NCBI RefSeq assembly: GCF_900109145.1
Contig: NZ_FNYY01000004.1
Coordinates: forward strand, 186,001-250,000
Source of the DNA: Marinovum algicola
GTDB lineage: Bacteria; Pseudomonadota; Alphaproteobacteria; Rhodobacterales; Rhodobacteraceae
Direction of reading: 5' to 3'
Length of the DNA stretch: 64,000 nucleotides
Shown here piece after piece: positions 32,904-42,291 of the stretch (positions are counted from its first letter, which is position 1; each line of letters starts with the position of its first letter). Both the position numbers and the translations under genes were made by a program. Below the pieces are notes generated by a model. It was not told the DNA's origin. It ran no database searches and saw nothing but the letters and a program-made list of their open reading frames with translations.

Positions 32904-34673
32904 TTAAAGACGGCGCATGTCGGCCCGGTCGATCCCGGCCACCGCCACCGGTTTCTTCATCGCGTCGCGGCGGAAGGGCTCGCCCAACTCCTGATTGATC
33001 AGCGCCTCGATCAAGGTGGTCTTGCCGTTCTCCATCTGATCCTTGATCGCGGTGTTCAGCGCCTCGGTCAGTGCGTCCATCGTCTTGGTCTGAACGCCTT
33101 TGAGCCCGCAGGCCTGGGCGATGCCGGCATAGCTCACCCCGTCGTCAAGCTCGGTGCCGACGAAATTGTCCTCGTACCACAGCGTCGAATTGCGCTTTTC
33201 GGCGCCCCATTGGTAGTTGCGGAAGACGACCATGGTCACCGGCGGCCATTCCGCGCGGCCGATGGCGGTCAGTTCGGTCACCGCGATGCCAAAGGCGCCG
33301 TCGCCGGCAAAACCCACCACCGGCGTGTCGGGGCAGCCGATCTTGGCGCCGATGATCGCCGGAAGTCCGTAACCGCAAGGGCCAAAGAGGCCGGGCGCCA
33401 GGTATTTGCGGCCCTGCTCGAAGGTCGGATAGGCATTGCCGATGGCGCAGTTGTTGCCGATGTCGGACGAGATGATCGCCTCGCGCGGCAACGCATTCTG
33501 AATCGCGCGCCAGGCCATGCGCGGGCTCATCCAGTCCGGCTTGGCGTCGCGGGCGCGCTGGTTCCAGGTGGTGCCGGGGTCGTCGTCCTCATGGTCCATC
33601 GAGGCGAGCTGCTGCGCCCAGGCCGATTTTGTCTGGATGATCAGGTTTTCGCGGTCCTTGCGGCCGTCGTCGCCGGCGCTGTCATCCAGCCCCGCGAAGA
33701 TGCCCTGCGCCACCTTCTTGGCATCGCCGACGATGCCGACCGAGACCTTCTTGGTCAGGCCGATGCGGTCGGGGTTGATATCAACCTGGATCACCTTGGC
33801 ATCCTTGGGCCAATAGTCGATGCCATAGCCCGGCAAGGTCGAGAACGGGTTGAGCCGCGTGCCGAGGCAGAGCACCACATCGGCCTTGGAAATCAGCTCC
33901 ATCCCGGCCTTGGAGCCGTTGTAGCCCAGCGGCCCGGCAAACAGCGGATGCGAGCCCGGGAAGGCGTCATTGTGCTGATAGCCGACGCAGACCGGCGCCG
34001 AAAGCCGTTCGGCCAGCTGCATGGAGTCGTCGATGGCATCCGCCAGGACGACGCCGGCGCCGTTCAGGATCACCGGGAATTTCGCCTCGGAGAGAAGCTT
34101 GGCCGCCTCGGCAATCGCGGTTTCGCCGCCCGAGGGCCGCTCGAAGGAGACCATCTCCGGCAGTTCGATGTCGATCACCTGGGTCCAGTAGTCGCGCGGC
34201 ACGTTGATCTGCGCCGGAGCAGACGCGCGATGGGCGTTCAGGATCACCCGGTTCAGCACCTCGGCGATGCGCGACGGGTCGCGCACCTCTTCCTGATAGG
34301 CCACCATGTCCTCGAACAGCTTCATCTGCTCGACTTCCTGGAAACCACCCATCCCGATGGTCTTGTTGGCGGCCTGCGGCGTCACCAGCAAGAGCGGCGT
34401 GTGGTTCCAATAGGCGGTTTTCACGGCGGTGACGAAATTGGTGATGCCGGGCCCGTTCTGGGCGATCATCATGCTCATCTTGCCGCAGGCGCGGGTGTAG
34501 CCGTCGGCCATCATCCCGCCCGAGCCTTCGTGGGCGCAATCCCAGAACTGGATGCCGGCCTTGGGAAACAGGTCCGAAATCGGCATGAAAGCCGAGCCGA
34601 TGATGCCGAATGCATGTTCGATCCCGTGGCGTTGAAGCACTTTCACGAAGGCTTCTTCGGTGGTCATTTTCAT
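32904..34673 (-). CDS. xsc: Sulfoacetaldehyde acetyltransferase
   Basis: The 589-residue protein is a ThDP-dependent enzyme of full Xsc length. Visible motifs are the N-terminal AFGIIGSAFMPISDLFPKAG, CAHEGSGGMMADGYTRA with the ThDP-activating Glu, and GFAGDGAFGIAVTELTAIGR for ThDP and magnesium binding. Xsc cleaves sulfoacetaldehyde with phosphate to acetyl phosphate and sulfite, the key step in degradation of taurine and related sulfonates. AGGAG lies 10 bases before the ATG. No tpa, tauABC or tauR gene is in view, so the upstream part of the pathway must be encoded elsewhere. Confidence 0.93.
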   Translation of the reverse strand: MKMTTEEAFVKVLQRHGIEHAFGIIGSAFMPISDLFPKAGIQFWDCAHEGSGGMMADGYTRACGKMSMMIAQNGPGITNFVTAVKTAYWNHTPLLLVTPQAANKTIGMGGFQEVEQMKLFEDMVAYQEEVRDPSRIAEVLNRVILNAHRASAPAQINVPRDYWTQVIDIELPEMVSFERPSGGETAIAEAAKLLSEAKFPVILNGAGVVLADAIDDSMQLAERLSAPVCVGYQHNDAFPGSHPLFAGPLGYNGSKAGMELISKADVVLCLGTRLNPFSTLPGYGIDYWPKDAKVIQVDINPDRIGLTKKVSVGIVGDAKKVAQGIFAGLDDSAGDDGRKDRENLIIQTKSAWAQQLASMDHEDDDPGTTWNQRARDAKPDWMSPRMAWRAIQNALPREAIISSDIGNNCAIGNAYPTFEQGRKYLAPGLFGPCGYGLPAIIGAKIGCPDTPVVGFAGDGAFGIAVTELTAIGRAEWPPVTMVVFRNYQWGAEKRNSTLWYEDNFVGTELDDGVSYAGIAQACGLKGVQTKTMDALTEALNTAIKDQMENGKTTLIEALINQELGEPFRRDAMKKPVAVAGIDRADMRRL

Positions 34674-34817
34674 CGGTCGGCATCTCCTGAAGAATCTGTG
34701 GAACGGACGGCGCCCATTGTGTGGCCGCAGGCTAAAGCTTTGACCGCGCCCGCGATAGCGCCAGTGAATTCCAGCGGATAGGTCCAGTTTCGGTAAATCA
34801 AAGCGCTCTGGGCGCTC

Positions 34818-35975
34818 TTAGCGGTGCCGCGCGCGCAGATGAGCGTCGACCGACCGACCCCAGGCATCCCAGTTGAGCCGCTCTTCGTATTCCCGCCGGG
34901 ACGACCGGCGCAGCGCCTCGTACTTCTGCGGCGCCGCCAGATAGGCCTCGACCCGGGCCGCAAAGCCTTCGGCGCCGGTGCCCAGCGGCAGGGCATGGCC
35001 ATTGACGCCTTCGCGCACCGGCACGCCGCCAATGCGCAGGCAGAGCGCCGGCAGCCCATAAGCCGAGGCCTCGCAGAAGGCAAAGCCGAAGCTCTCGAAA
35101 GAGGGTTGAAACAGGAAATGCGCCCGGCGCATCACCGCCGCGAAACGCGCCATGTCTTCGGGGCGGGATTTGTCCAGCACGCCATGCGCGGTGATGTACT
35201 CCGCGCCGGCCGCCTCTGGCGGCGTGACGCCGATCACATCAAGCACCGCGTCCACCCCCCGCGCGCGCAGCAGCTCAACGGTCTCGAGCACCAGCGGCCC
35301 GCCCTTGGCGTGCCAGTCGCGACCGATCAGCGCAAAGCGCAGCCGTGTGCCACGGCTGAGCGCCGGCGGGACATCGACCGCGCCAGGATCGGCCACATTG
35401 GCGCCCCAGGGCAGGATGACAGATTGCTCGGGAGCCAGCTCGTAAAGCACATCCGCACCCGATTTCAGCCATTCCGTCGGCCAGAGCAGCAGGTCCATCG
35501 CCCGGAACACCCGCCGCTCGGCGCCCAGGATCATCGGATCGAACATCCGCGAGAGGCTGAGGTAGGAACCGAAGGATTGCCCCACCTCGGAGCGCTTGTA
35601 GGTGGTTGGCGTGGCGTCCGAGGAATAGATCGAGAACACCCCCGGCGGCACCCGCAGCCCGGCCAGCGCGTGAAAGGCATAGGCGCAGAACAGCACGTCA
35701 TAGCGGCCCCGGGTCAGCTGTTTCTGAAGCTCCGGCGCGATCAGCCGCGACAGCCCCAGCCGGGCGCGCCACAGCGCGCGAATGGTCACCGGTTCGGGCA
35801 GCGCGCAGATCAGCCGACGCAACGGATCGATCCGGCCCCAGCCGGGATCGAGCACCGAGACATCGCCGACATGGGTCTGCAAGGCAGAGAAAATGCGCGC
35901 ATTGCCGCCGGAATAGGTCAGCGGATCCTGCGGAGAAAGATCGCAGAGATAGGCTATCTTGCGGCGGTCGGGCAA
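34818..35975 (-). CDS. Glycosyltransferase, GT4-like
   Basis: A GT-B fold transferase of about 385 residues: IAYLCDLSPQDPLTYSGGNARI at the N-terminus, FALIGRDWHAKGGPLVLETVELL at the nucleotide-sugar domain, and FLFQPSFESFGFAFCEASAYGLPALCLRIGG carrying the donor-binding Glu residues. The start is uncertain: a TTG at 35975 gives a normal N-terminus but lacks a clear ribosome site, and the frame stays open to 36101. Divergent from the polymerase gene; probably adds sugars to an exopolysaccharide. Confidence 0.85.
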   Translation of the reverse strand: MPDRRKIAYLCDLSPQDPLTYSGGNARIFSALQTHVGDVSVLDPGWGRIDPLRRLICALPEPVTIRALWRARLGLSRLIAPELQKQLTRGRYDVLFCAYAFHALAGLRVPPGVFSIYSSDATPTTYKRSEVGQSFGSYLSLSRMFDPMILGAERRVFRAMDLLLWPTEWLKSGADVLYELAPEQSVILPWGANVADPGAVDVPPALSRGTRLRFALIGRDWHAKGGPLVLETVELLRARGVDAVLDVIGVTPPEAAGAEYITAHGVLDKSRPEDMARFAAVMRRAHFLFQPSFESFGFAFCEASAYGLPALCLRIGGVPVREGVNGHALPLGTGAEGFAARVEAYLAAPQKYEALRRSSRREYEERLNWDAWGRSVDAHLRARHR

Positions 35976-36189
35976 TGGAGTCTTGTATGAATTAGGGACA
36001 ATCGCGCATACGCTGGCCAAGCGCCGGGCCGAGTGCAAGCGAAAAATCTGCCCTGCGCCATTTCGGCGCGTATGGCGCCGGGCAAACGCCCCCTTTCCCA
36101 AACCGGCCGCCGGCGGCTAGACTGCGACCGGCCCAAAACCTGCCGCATTCCTGTTCTAGTGTTCCGCTGTTGCAACCAAAGACGCGCTG

Positions 36190-37611
36190 ATGCCCAATAT
36201 CCTGGCCAATCTGATGCTGGCTGTCTGGCCAGTGGTGACGGTGATCCTGTTTCGCCGCCTGTCCCTGCCGCAGGCGCTGGTGATCTGTCTGGTCAGCGGT
36301 TTCCTGATCCTGCCGCCGCCACCGGCCGCCTTCGATTTTCCGCTGCTGCCGCCGCTCGACAAGCATTCTATCCCGGCGTTGACCGCGCTGATGATGGCCA
36401 TTGCCACCTACGGCCTGCGCAAATCGGTGCTGCCCGACACGCTTCTCGGCAAGGCGCTGATGCTGATCTTCATCTTTTCACCCATCGCCACGGTGATCAC
36501 CAATACCGAGCCGGTGCGCTGGGGCGACGTGCTGCATCTGCCCGGGCTTCTGGTGACCGACGCGATCGCCCTGACGCTGACCCAGATCCTGATCTTCATT
36601 CCCTTCGTGCTGGCCCGTCAGTATCTGGTCGAAGCCGCCTCGCAGCGCATGGTGCTGGTGGTGCTGATGTGGGCCGGCTTTGCCTACAGCTTCCCGGCGC
36701 TGCTCGAAACCCGGCTCTCGCCGCAGCTCAACATCTGGATCTACGGCTATTTCCAGCATGATTTCGCCCAGACCATGCGCTTTGGCGGCTGGCGGCCGAC
36801 GGTGTTCCTGTATCACGGCATCTGGCTGGCCTTTTTCGGGATGATGGCCCTGACCGCTGCGGCGGCGCTGTTCAAGTTCGAAAAGAAGCGCAAGCTGATG
36901 TATGCCGGGCTGACGCTCTGGTTGGGGGCGAGCCTGGTGCTGTACAAATCGCTCGGCGCCATGCTCTTTGCCGCGGCGCTGATCCCGGTGGTTCTGCTTT
37001 TCGGCGTGCGGGCGCAGCTCAAGGTGGCGGCGCTGGTGGCGCTGCTGGCGATCGGCTATCCGATGCTCAAGGCGGTCGACATGATCCCCAGCGAACGGCT
37101 ACTCGCCGCCGCCGCCAGCATCGAGACCGAGCGCGCCAATTCGCTCAAGTTCCGCTTCGACAACGAGGATATGCTGCTGGAGCGCGCCTATGAAAAGCCG
37201 GTCTTCGGCTGGGGCAGCTGGGGTCGGAACATGATCTACAACGACATCACCGGCGCGATCGAGACGATCACCGATGGCCGCTGGATCATCGTCATGGGCA
37301 AATACGGCTGGCTCGGCTTTCTGGCGGAATTCGGCTTGCTGGTGCTGCCGATCTTCCTGCTCTGGCGCGAGATGCTGGCGCGCAAACCCGACGAAATCTC
37401 GCCCTTTGTCGGCCCGCTGACGCTGATGCTGGCAGCCAATGCCGCCGAGCTTGTGCCCAATGCCACGCTGACGCCGCTGACCTGGCTGCTGTCCGGCGCG
37501 CTGATGGGCTATGCCGAAACCCTGCGCCGCGAAAGACTGCGGCTTCGGGAAGACGCGCCCAAGGGGCGCAATTCGCGGTTCGCGCTGAAATGGCGCCCGG
37601 TGATGGAGTAG
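36190..37611 (+). CDS. Multi-span membrane protein, O-antigen ligase/polysaccharide polymerase-like
   Basis: The 473-residue protein has about eleven hydrophobic segments. A large loop carries the Wzy_C-type region RFDNEDMLLERAYEKPVFGWGSWGR, where conserved Arg and His/Trp residues of ligases and polymerases usually lie. It would polymerise or ligate lipid-linked oligosaccharides on the periplasmic side. It is followed after 5 bases by a glycosyltransferase gene, and another transferase gene lies divergent upstream. Precise polymer unknown. Confidence 0.8.
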   Translation: MPNILANLMLAVWPVVTVILFRRLSLPQALVICLVSGFLILPPPPAAFDFPLLPPLDKHSIPALTALMMAIATYGLRKSVLPDTLLGKALMLIFIFSPIATVITNTEPVRWGDVLHLPGLLVTDAIALTLTQILIFIPFVLARQYLVEAASQRMVLVVLMWAGFAYSFPALLETRLSPQLNIWIYGYFQHDFAQTMRFGGWRPTVFLYHGIWLAFFGMMALTAAAALFKFEKKRKLMYAGLTLWLGASLVLYKSLGAMLFAAALIPVVLLFGVRAQLKVAALVALLAIGYPMLKAVDMIPSERLLAAAASIETERANSLKFRFDNEDMLLERAYEKPVFGWGSWGRNMIYNDITGAIETITDGRWIIVMGKYGWLGFLAEFGLLVLPIFLLWREMLARKPDEISPFVGPLTLMLAANAAELVPNATLTPLTWLLSGALMGYAETLRRERLRLREDAPKGRNSRFALKWRPVME

Positions 37612-37616
37612 ATGGT

Positions 37617-38933
37617 ATGACAAGACGCCGCGTTCTGGCGATTGCGGAGGCCGCCAATCCCGATTGGGTCTCGGTGCCGCTGGTGGGCTGGTCGCTGGCG
37701 CATGCGCTGCGCGAGGTGGCCGATGTCCACTTGGTCACCCATGCCCGCAACCGCGCGGCGATTCTCGATGCCGGCTATGTCGAAGGCCGCGAGGTGACCT
37801 TTATCGACAGCGACAGGCTGGCCCGCCCGCTGTGGCAGCTGGGCGAGGCGCTGCGCATGGGCCAGGGCAAGGGCTGGACGACGATCCAGGCGCTCAACGC
37901 GCTGGCCTATCCGCATTTCGAACGGCTGGTCTGGCGCGCCTTCGGGGCCGAGATCAAGGCCGGCGCCTATGACATCGTGCACCGCATCACGCCGCTCAGC
38001 CCGACCATCGCCAGCCCCGTCGCGGCGCGTTGCGCGCGCGCCGGCGTGCCTTTCGTGCTTGGCCCGCTCAATGGCGGCGTGCCCTGGCCCGAGGGGTTCA
38101 ACAGCGAACGCCTGCGCGAACGCGAGTTGCTGAGCTATCTGCGGTCGGCCTATCGCTACCTGCCCGGCCGCGCCCGCACCCTGCGCCACGCGGCGGCGAT
38201 CCTGACCGGATCGCGCCACACCCAGTCCGAGATCCCGGCCCGCTACCAGGACAAAGTGATCTATCTGCCCGAGAACGCCGTCGATCCGGCGAAATTCTCG
38301 CGCCTGTCGCGGCCGGGGCCGAAGCCGTTGCGCGCCTGTTTCATCGGCCGCATGGTGCCGTACAAGGGGCCCGACATGCTGCTCGCCGCCGCCGCGCCGC
38401 TGCTGCAATCAGGGGCCATGACCCTCGAGATGATCGGCGATGGCCCGATGATGAACGAGCTGCGCGCCCAGGTCGCCGAAGAAGGCACCGACGCGGCCGT
38501 CACCTTTCACGGCTGGCTGCCCCACGGCGAGGTCGAAAGCGTCGCCGGGCGCTGTCATATGCTCACCTTCCCCTCGATCCGCGAATTCGGCGGCGGCGTG
38601 GTTCTCGAGGCGATGGCGCTGGGGCTGGTGCCGCTGATCGTCGACTACGCCGGCCCGGGCGAGCTTGTCACCGCCGGCACCGGGCTCAAGATCCCGATCG
38701 GGCCGCGGGCCGCGATCATCAAGGGCCTGCGCACCGCACTCAAGGACGTGGTGGCCAATCCGGGCCAGCTCGGACCGATGGCCGAGGCCGGCCGCGCCCG
38801 GGTGTTCGACCATTTCACCTGGCACGCCAAGGCCCGGCAGGTGGCGGATGTCTATGAGTGGACGCTCACCCCCGCCGCCACCCGGCCCGATCCGCTGGCG
38901 CTCAGGCCGGCACCTGCCCGGCGAACCAGCTGA
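37617..38933 (+). CDS. Glycosyltransferase family 4 protein
   Basis: A 438-residue GT-B transferase. The N-terminal acceptor domain starts VLAIAEAANPDWVSVPLVGWS; the donor domain begins ACFIGRMVPYKGPDMLLAAA and contains LTFPSIREFGGGVVLEAMALGLVPLIVDYAGPGEL with the EX7E-type Glu residues. It acts in the cytoplasm on nucleotide sugars. The ATG at 37617 has GGAG upstream and starts 5 bases after the polymerase stop. Its 3' end overlaps the convergent exoD gene by 32 bases. Confidence 0.88.
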   Translation: MTRRRVLAIAEAANPDWVSVPLVGWSLAHALREVADVHLVTHARNRAAILDAGYVEGREVTFIDSDRLARPLWQLGEALRMGQGKGWTTIQALNALAYPHFERLVWRAFGAEIKAGAYDIVHRITPLSPTIASPVAARCARAGVPFVLGPLNGGVPWPEGFNSERLRERELLSYLRSAYRYLPGRARTLRHAAAILTGSRHTQSEIPARYQDKVIYLPENAVDPAKFSRLSRPGPKPLRACFIGRMVPYKGPDMLLAAAAPLLQSGAMTLEMIGDGPMMNELRAQVAEEGTDAAVTFHGWLPHGEVESVAGRCHMLTFPSIREFGGGVVLEAMALGLVPLIVDYAGPGELVTAGTGLKIPIGPRAAIIKGLRTALKDVVANPGQLGPMAEAGRARVFDHFTWHAKARQVADVYEWTLTPAATRPDPLALRPAPARRTS

Positions 38934-39495
38934 CCAGCAGCGCCATGGCGGCCAGCGTGGCATAGCCCGCCACCAGCCAGAGGCCATCGCGCACCATCAG
39001 CCCGAAGGCCAGCAGCGACACCGCCATAGCGCCCACCGAGGTGACCATCGGCAACAGCTCGAGCAGCGGCCAGGTCAGCGCGATCAACAGGATCAGCAGC
39101 TTGGTCACCAGCGCCATCGGCGGCGCCGTCATCGGCCGCAGCCGGCTTTGGCTGCGCGCGTCGACCCATGCCGCCATCGGCCTGAGCCAGGCAATCGCGC
39201 GGGCCAGCCTGGCGCCGGTCACCGCCCGCCGCAACACGAAACCGGGCAGCCAGAGATGCCGCCGCCCGGTCAGCCATTGCGCCGAGATCAGCACGACAAT
39301 CAGCGCCCCGATGGTGGGCGTCCCCGGAATGCCCGAGAGCGGCGTGACCAGCAGCACCGACACCACCAGGACCAGCGGCGCGAAAGAGCGCTCGCCGATT
39401 TCCTGCAACAGCTCCGCAACCGTGACCTTGTCGGCGCAATCCGCCTCGGGTTCGATGGCGCTCAGCACCTCGCCGAGGCTGCGCGGCGGCGTCAC
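38902..39495 (-). CDS. ExoD-family membrane protein
   Basis: A 197-residue protein with about four membrane segments and the ExoD pattern: SFAPLVLVVSVLLVTPLSGIPGTPTIGALIVVL and WLPGFVLRR. ExoD affects exopolysaccharide production and alkaline tolerance in rhizobia; its mechanism is unknown. The start is a GTG overlapping the stop of the upstream epimerase gene (GTGA). The protein's end overlaps the convergent glycosyltransferase gene. Its place next to polysaccharide genes fits the family. Confidence 0.85.
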   Translation of the reverse strand: MTPPRSLGEVLSAIEPEADCADKVTVAELLQEIGERSFAPLVLVVSVLLVTPLSGIPGTPTIGALIVVLISAQWLTGRRHLWLPGFVLRRAVTGARLARAIAWLRPMAAWVDARSQSRLRPMTAPPMALVTKLLILLIALTWPLLELLPMVTSVGAMAVSLLAFGLMVRDGLWLVAGYATLAAMALLVSWFAGQVPA

Positions 39496-40352
39496 TTTCC
39501 GCGATCCCGGTCAAGCAGCGCGCGCAGACCGCTGCGGTAATCGGGGTATTTCAGCGTCACCCCCAGTTCGCGTTTGATCCGGTCGTTTCTCACCCGCTTG
39601 CTTTCCGCATAAAAACTGCGCGCCATCGGCGTCATCTCGGCGCTGTCAAACGGCACCGCCTCGGGAATGGGCACGTCCAGAAGCTCGGCGGCATAGGCGA
39701 TCACGTCCTGCGGCGGCGCCGGATCGTCATCGCAGAGGTTGTAGATCGCGCCCGGGTCGGGCCGGGCGATCGAGGCCCTGAGCACCTGGGCGATATCCTC
39801 GACATGGATGCGGCTGAACACCTGCCCCGGCTTGATGATCCGCCGCGCGCTGCCCTGCCGCACCTTGGCAAAGGGGCCGCGCCCCGGCCCGTAGATGCCC
39901 GCCAGCCGAAAGATATGCAGCGGCAGGCCGGGGATCGCCTGCCAGGCCGCCTCGGCCTGCTGGCGCCAGACGCCGCGCCGGGTCGAGGGGGCCAGCGGCG
40001 TGTCCTCGTCCACCCAGCCGCCACCGTGATCGCCATACACCCCGGTGGTCGAGAGATAGCCCACCCAGGCGAATTGCCTGGCGCGCGCGGCAATCTCCTG
40101 GCCCAGCGCGGCCAGCACCGGATCGCCCGCCGCATCCGGCCCGGCCGAGATCAGCAGGTGGTCGGCGGCCTCCAGCGCAGGGCGCAGGTCGTCGCCGGGA
40201 AAAAGCCGAGGTTCGATGCTCTCGGCTTCGAGCTGCGGCCGCTTGTCGGGGCTGCGAGTGGTGCCGATGACGCGCCACCCCTCGGCCAGAAGCAGAGGGG
40301 AAAGGGCGCGGGCGCTGTAGCCATGGCCAAAAGACAAAAGCGTGTGTGTCAT
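39492..40352 (-). CDS. NAD(P)-dependent epimerase/dehydratase-like SDR (YeeZ-type)
   Basis: The 286-residue protein starts LLSFGHGYSARALSPLL, a nucleotide-binding region in which the usual GxxGxxG is GHGYSA, followed by the YLSTTGVYGDHGGGWVDE motif and FRLAGIYGPGRGPF. This pattern fits the atypical SDR group that includes YeeZ. The substrate is probably a sugar nucleotide but unknown. First gene of the pair with exoD, divergent from the lytic transglycosylase. Confidence 0.8.
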   Translation of the reverse strand: MTHTLLSFGHGYSARALSPLLLAEGWRVIGTTRSPDKRPQLEAESIEPRLFPGDDLRPALEAADHLLISAGPDAAGDPVLAALGQEIAARARQFAWVGYLSTTGVYGDHGGGWVDEDTPLAPSTRRGVWRQQAEAAWQAIPGLPLHIFRLAGIYGPGRGPFAKVRQGSARRIIKPGQVFSRIHVEDIAQVLRASIARPDPGAIYNLCDDDPAPPQDVIAYAAELLDVPIPEAVPFDSAEMTPMARSFYAESKRVRNDRIKRELGVTLKYPDYRSGLRALLDRDRGK

Positions 40353-40486
40353 GCGCGCAACCTGTCCGCAGCGGCGCCCGAAGGCAAGCGTTTCGGCGGC
40401 GGTCCGCGCAGCTTTCCGGCGGGAGGATGCAACCTTGCCCCGGCCTCGCTAGGCTCGCGCCATCTGCCACTGACCGAGTCGTCCGG

Positions 40487-40969
40487 ATGCCCCACCTCTC
40501 CCGCCGCGCGCTGCTTCTCGGCGCGTTTGCCAGCCTCGCCGCCTGTGGCCGCCAACGCGCGCCCGAACCCGCGCCGCCCGCCGCCTTCAACCCGCCGCTC
40601 CATCCCAACGAGACGCCCGAGCTGCGCCGGAAGATCAACAGATGGGCCGATCACTACGAGATCCCCCGCACGCTGTTGCACAAGCTGGCGATCCGCGAGA
40701 GCACGCACCGGCCCTGGGCGCGCAACGGGCCCTATTGGGGCCTGCTGCAAATCCTGCCGCAGACCGCGCGCACCATGGGATTTCGCGGCAAACCCGCCGA
40801 CCTGCTCGATGCCGATACCAACCTGCAATATGCCGGCAAATACCTGCGCGGTGCCTGGCTCCTGTCAAACGGCAGCGAGACGACGGCGATCAAATGGTAC
40901 GCGCGCGGCTATTATTACGAGGCCAAGCGGCGCGGCATGCTGGTGGAAACCGGGCTGCGGCCGGGCTGA
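40487..40969 (+). CDS. Lipoprotein lytic transglycosylase (SLT family)
   Basis: The 160-residue protein begins with a lipoprotein signal, LGAFASLAAC, with acylated Cys20, followed by a proline-rich linker. The SLT domain has catalytic Glu71 in LAIRESTHRPWARNGPYWGLLQILPQTAR and ends with a WYARGYYYEAKR stretch. It cleaves peptidoglycan glycan strands to anhydro ends, probably at the inner face of the outer membrane. The ATG at 40487 is set by the signal sequence; the frame is open to 40346. It is short for the family, a single-domain enzyme. Confidence 0.88.
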   Translation: MPHLSRRALLLGAFASLAACGRQRAPEPAPPAAFNPPLHPNETPELRRKINRWADHYEIPRTLLHKLAIRESTHRPWARNGPYWGLLQILPQTARTMGFRGKPADLLDADTNLQYAGKYLRGAWLLSNGSETTAIKWYARGYYYEAKRRGMLVETGLRPG

Positions 40970-40980
40970 CCGGCCCCCGG

Positions 40981-41397
40981 CTAGGCCGCGCCGATCTCTG
41001 CCAGCGTCAGGGGGCAGCGGTCGCCGCCGTAAAAGTTATCGATCAGCCGGGCATGCACGTCACTGCCATGGTCCGCACGTTCGAACAGCGTGGCGCAGGA
41101 GCACAGCTTGAGGGCGTCGATCCCGCCCAGGATCTCTTCTGCCGCGCGCCCGCGATGGGCCAGCACCGCGGCGCCCGCCTCGCGCAGCCGCGGGCCAAGC
41201 ACGGCATGCGCCGCATAGGCCCGCGCCTCGGCCAGATCGGCGAGACCGTAACGCTGCGCCTTGGCCGAACGGCCGAGCGAGGCCAGTTGCGGAAAGATGA
41301 ACCACATCCAGTGGCTCCGCTTGCGCCCGGCCTGCAACTCGCCCAGCACCTGCTCCCAGACGCCATCCTGCGCGGCGATGAAGCGCGACAGGCTCAT
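40981..41397 (-). CDS. DUF1810 family protein
   Basis: A 138-residue protein with the DUF1810 pattern: LSRFIAAQDGVWEQVLGELQAGRKRSHWMWFIFPQL, then GLADLAEARAYAAHAVLGPRL and SCATLFERA. Function unknown; calpastatin-like naming in databases is not informative. Its ATG overlaps the stop of the class II aldolase gene (ATGA), so the two are co-translated. Confidence 0.88.
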   Translation of the reverse strand: MSLSRFIAAQDGVWEQVLGELQAGRKRSHWMWFIFPQLASLGRSAKAQRYGLADLAEARAYAAHAVLGPRLREAGAAVLAHRGRAAEEILGGIDALKLCSCATLFERADHGSDVHARLIDNFYGGDRCPLTLAEIGAA

Positions 41398-42149
41398 GCC
41401 GCGTAATCCGAACCCTCGCCATCGAGGATCGCCTTCAGCTCGGCGAAATGCCGAATGTCCTGCTCGGGATAGGTCTCGACCTCGCGCGCCACCTTGTCCG
41501 CCACCGCGTCGGAGAGCACCCGCAGCTCCCGGCCGGTCTGCAAGGCGCGGATATAGGTCTCGGCGGCGCGCTCGAAGTAATACAGCCGGTTGAAGGTATC
41601 GGCGACGGTCGCGCCGATCACCAGCACACCATGGTTGCCCATGATCATCACCTTCTGCTTCGGATCGGTAAAGAGCCGGGCGCAACGCTCCCCCTCGTCC
41701 TCGAAGGCCAGCCCGCCATACCCTTCGTCGATCACGTAGCGACCAAAGAAGGTGGCGCAGTTCTGGTCGATCGGCAGCAGCCGGCTGTCGGCCAGGCTGG
41801 CCAGGACGGTGGCAAAGATCGAATGCACATGCATGACGCAGCGCGCCTGCGGACAGTGCCGGTGCAGCCAGCCATGCAGCCCCCAGGCGGTCGGGTCCGG
41901 CGCATCCGGCCCTTCCTGCGCCGTGGGGTCGTCCAGATCGACCTCGATCATGTCGCTGGCCCGGATGCGGGCGAAATGCATCTGGTTCGGGTTCATCAGG
42001 AACCGCGTGCCCTGGTCATCGACCGCGAGGCTGAAGTGATTGGCCACGGCCTCATGCATGTTGAGCCGGGCGGTCCAGCGAAAGGCGGCGGCCAGATCGA
42101 CGCGCTCCTGCCAATGCTGCATGTTGGGGCGAATTTCGGTGACGGACAT
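41394..42149 (-). CDS. Class II aldolase/adducin family protein
   Basis: The 251-residue protein has the class II aldolase fold: an N-terminal ARLNMHEAVANHFSLAVDD and the zinc ligands in CVMHVHSIFATVLA and MIMGNHGVLVIG. Enzymes of this family cleave phosphorylated sugars such as fuculose phosphate or act as decarboxylating or epimerising enzymes. This one is of the adducin-like subgroup without assigned substrate. AGGAGG precedes the ATG at 42149. Upstream gene of the pair with DUF1810. Confidence 0.88.
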   Translation of the reverse strand: MSVTEIRPNMQHWQERVDLAAAFRWTARLNMHEAVANHFSLAVDDQGTRFLMNPNQMHFARIRASDMIEVDLDDPTAQEGPDAPDPTAWGLHGWLHRHCPQARCVMHVHSIFATVLASLADSRLLPIDQNCATFFGRYVIDEGYGGLAFEDEGERCARLFTDPKQKVMIMGNHGVLVIGATVADTFNRLYYFERAAETYIRALQTGRELRVLSDAVADKVAREVETYPEQDIRHFAELKAILDGEGSDYAA

Positions 42150-42242
42150 CTCGGGCCTCCTTCTGTCTGGCGCCACAGTGCCAGCCTTCGACCGCCGCGC
42201 CAAGCCCGGCCGGAGATCGGGAGCCCAGCCCCCAAATGCAAA

Positions 42243-42272
42243 CGGGAGAGCCTGGGCTCTCCCGCTGCAGGT
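42243..42272 (-). terminator. Intrinsic terminator after the esterase/phytase-like gene
   Basis: CGGGAGAGCC (42243-42252) and GGCTCTCCCG (42255-42264) form a perfect 10-bp stem. On the minus strand it is followed by TTTGCATTTG. It sits 28 bases beyond the stop of the 720-residue protein gene and insulates it from the aldolase gene. Confidence 0.8.
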
Positions 42273-42291
42273 GTCGCACGTCAGCCGCGAC

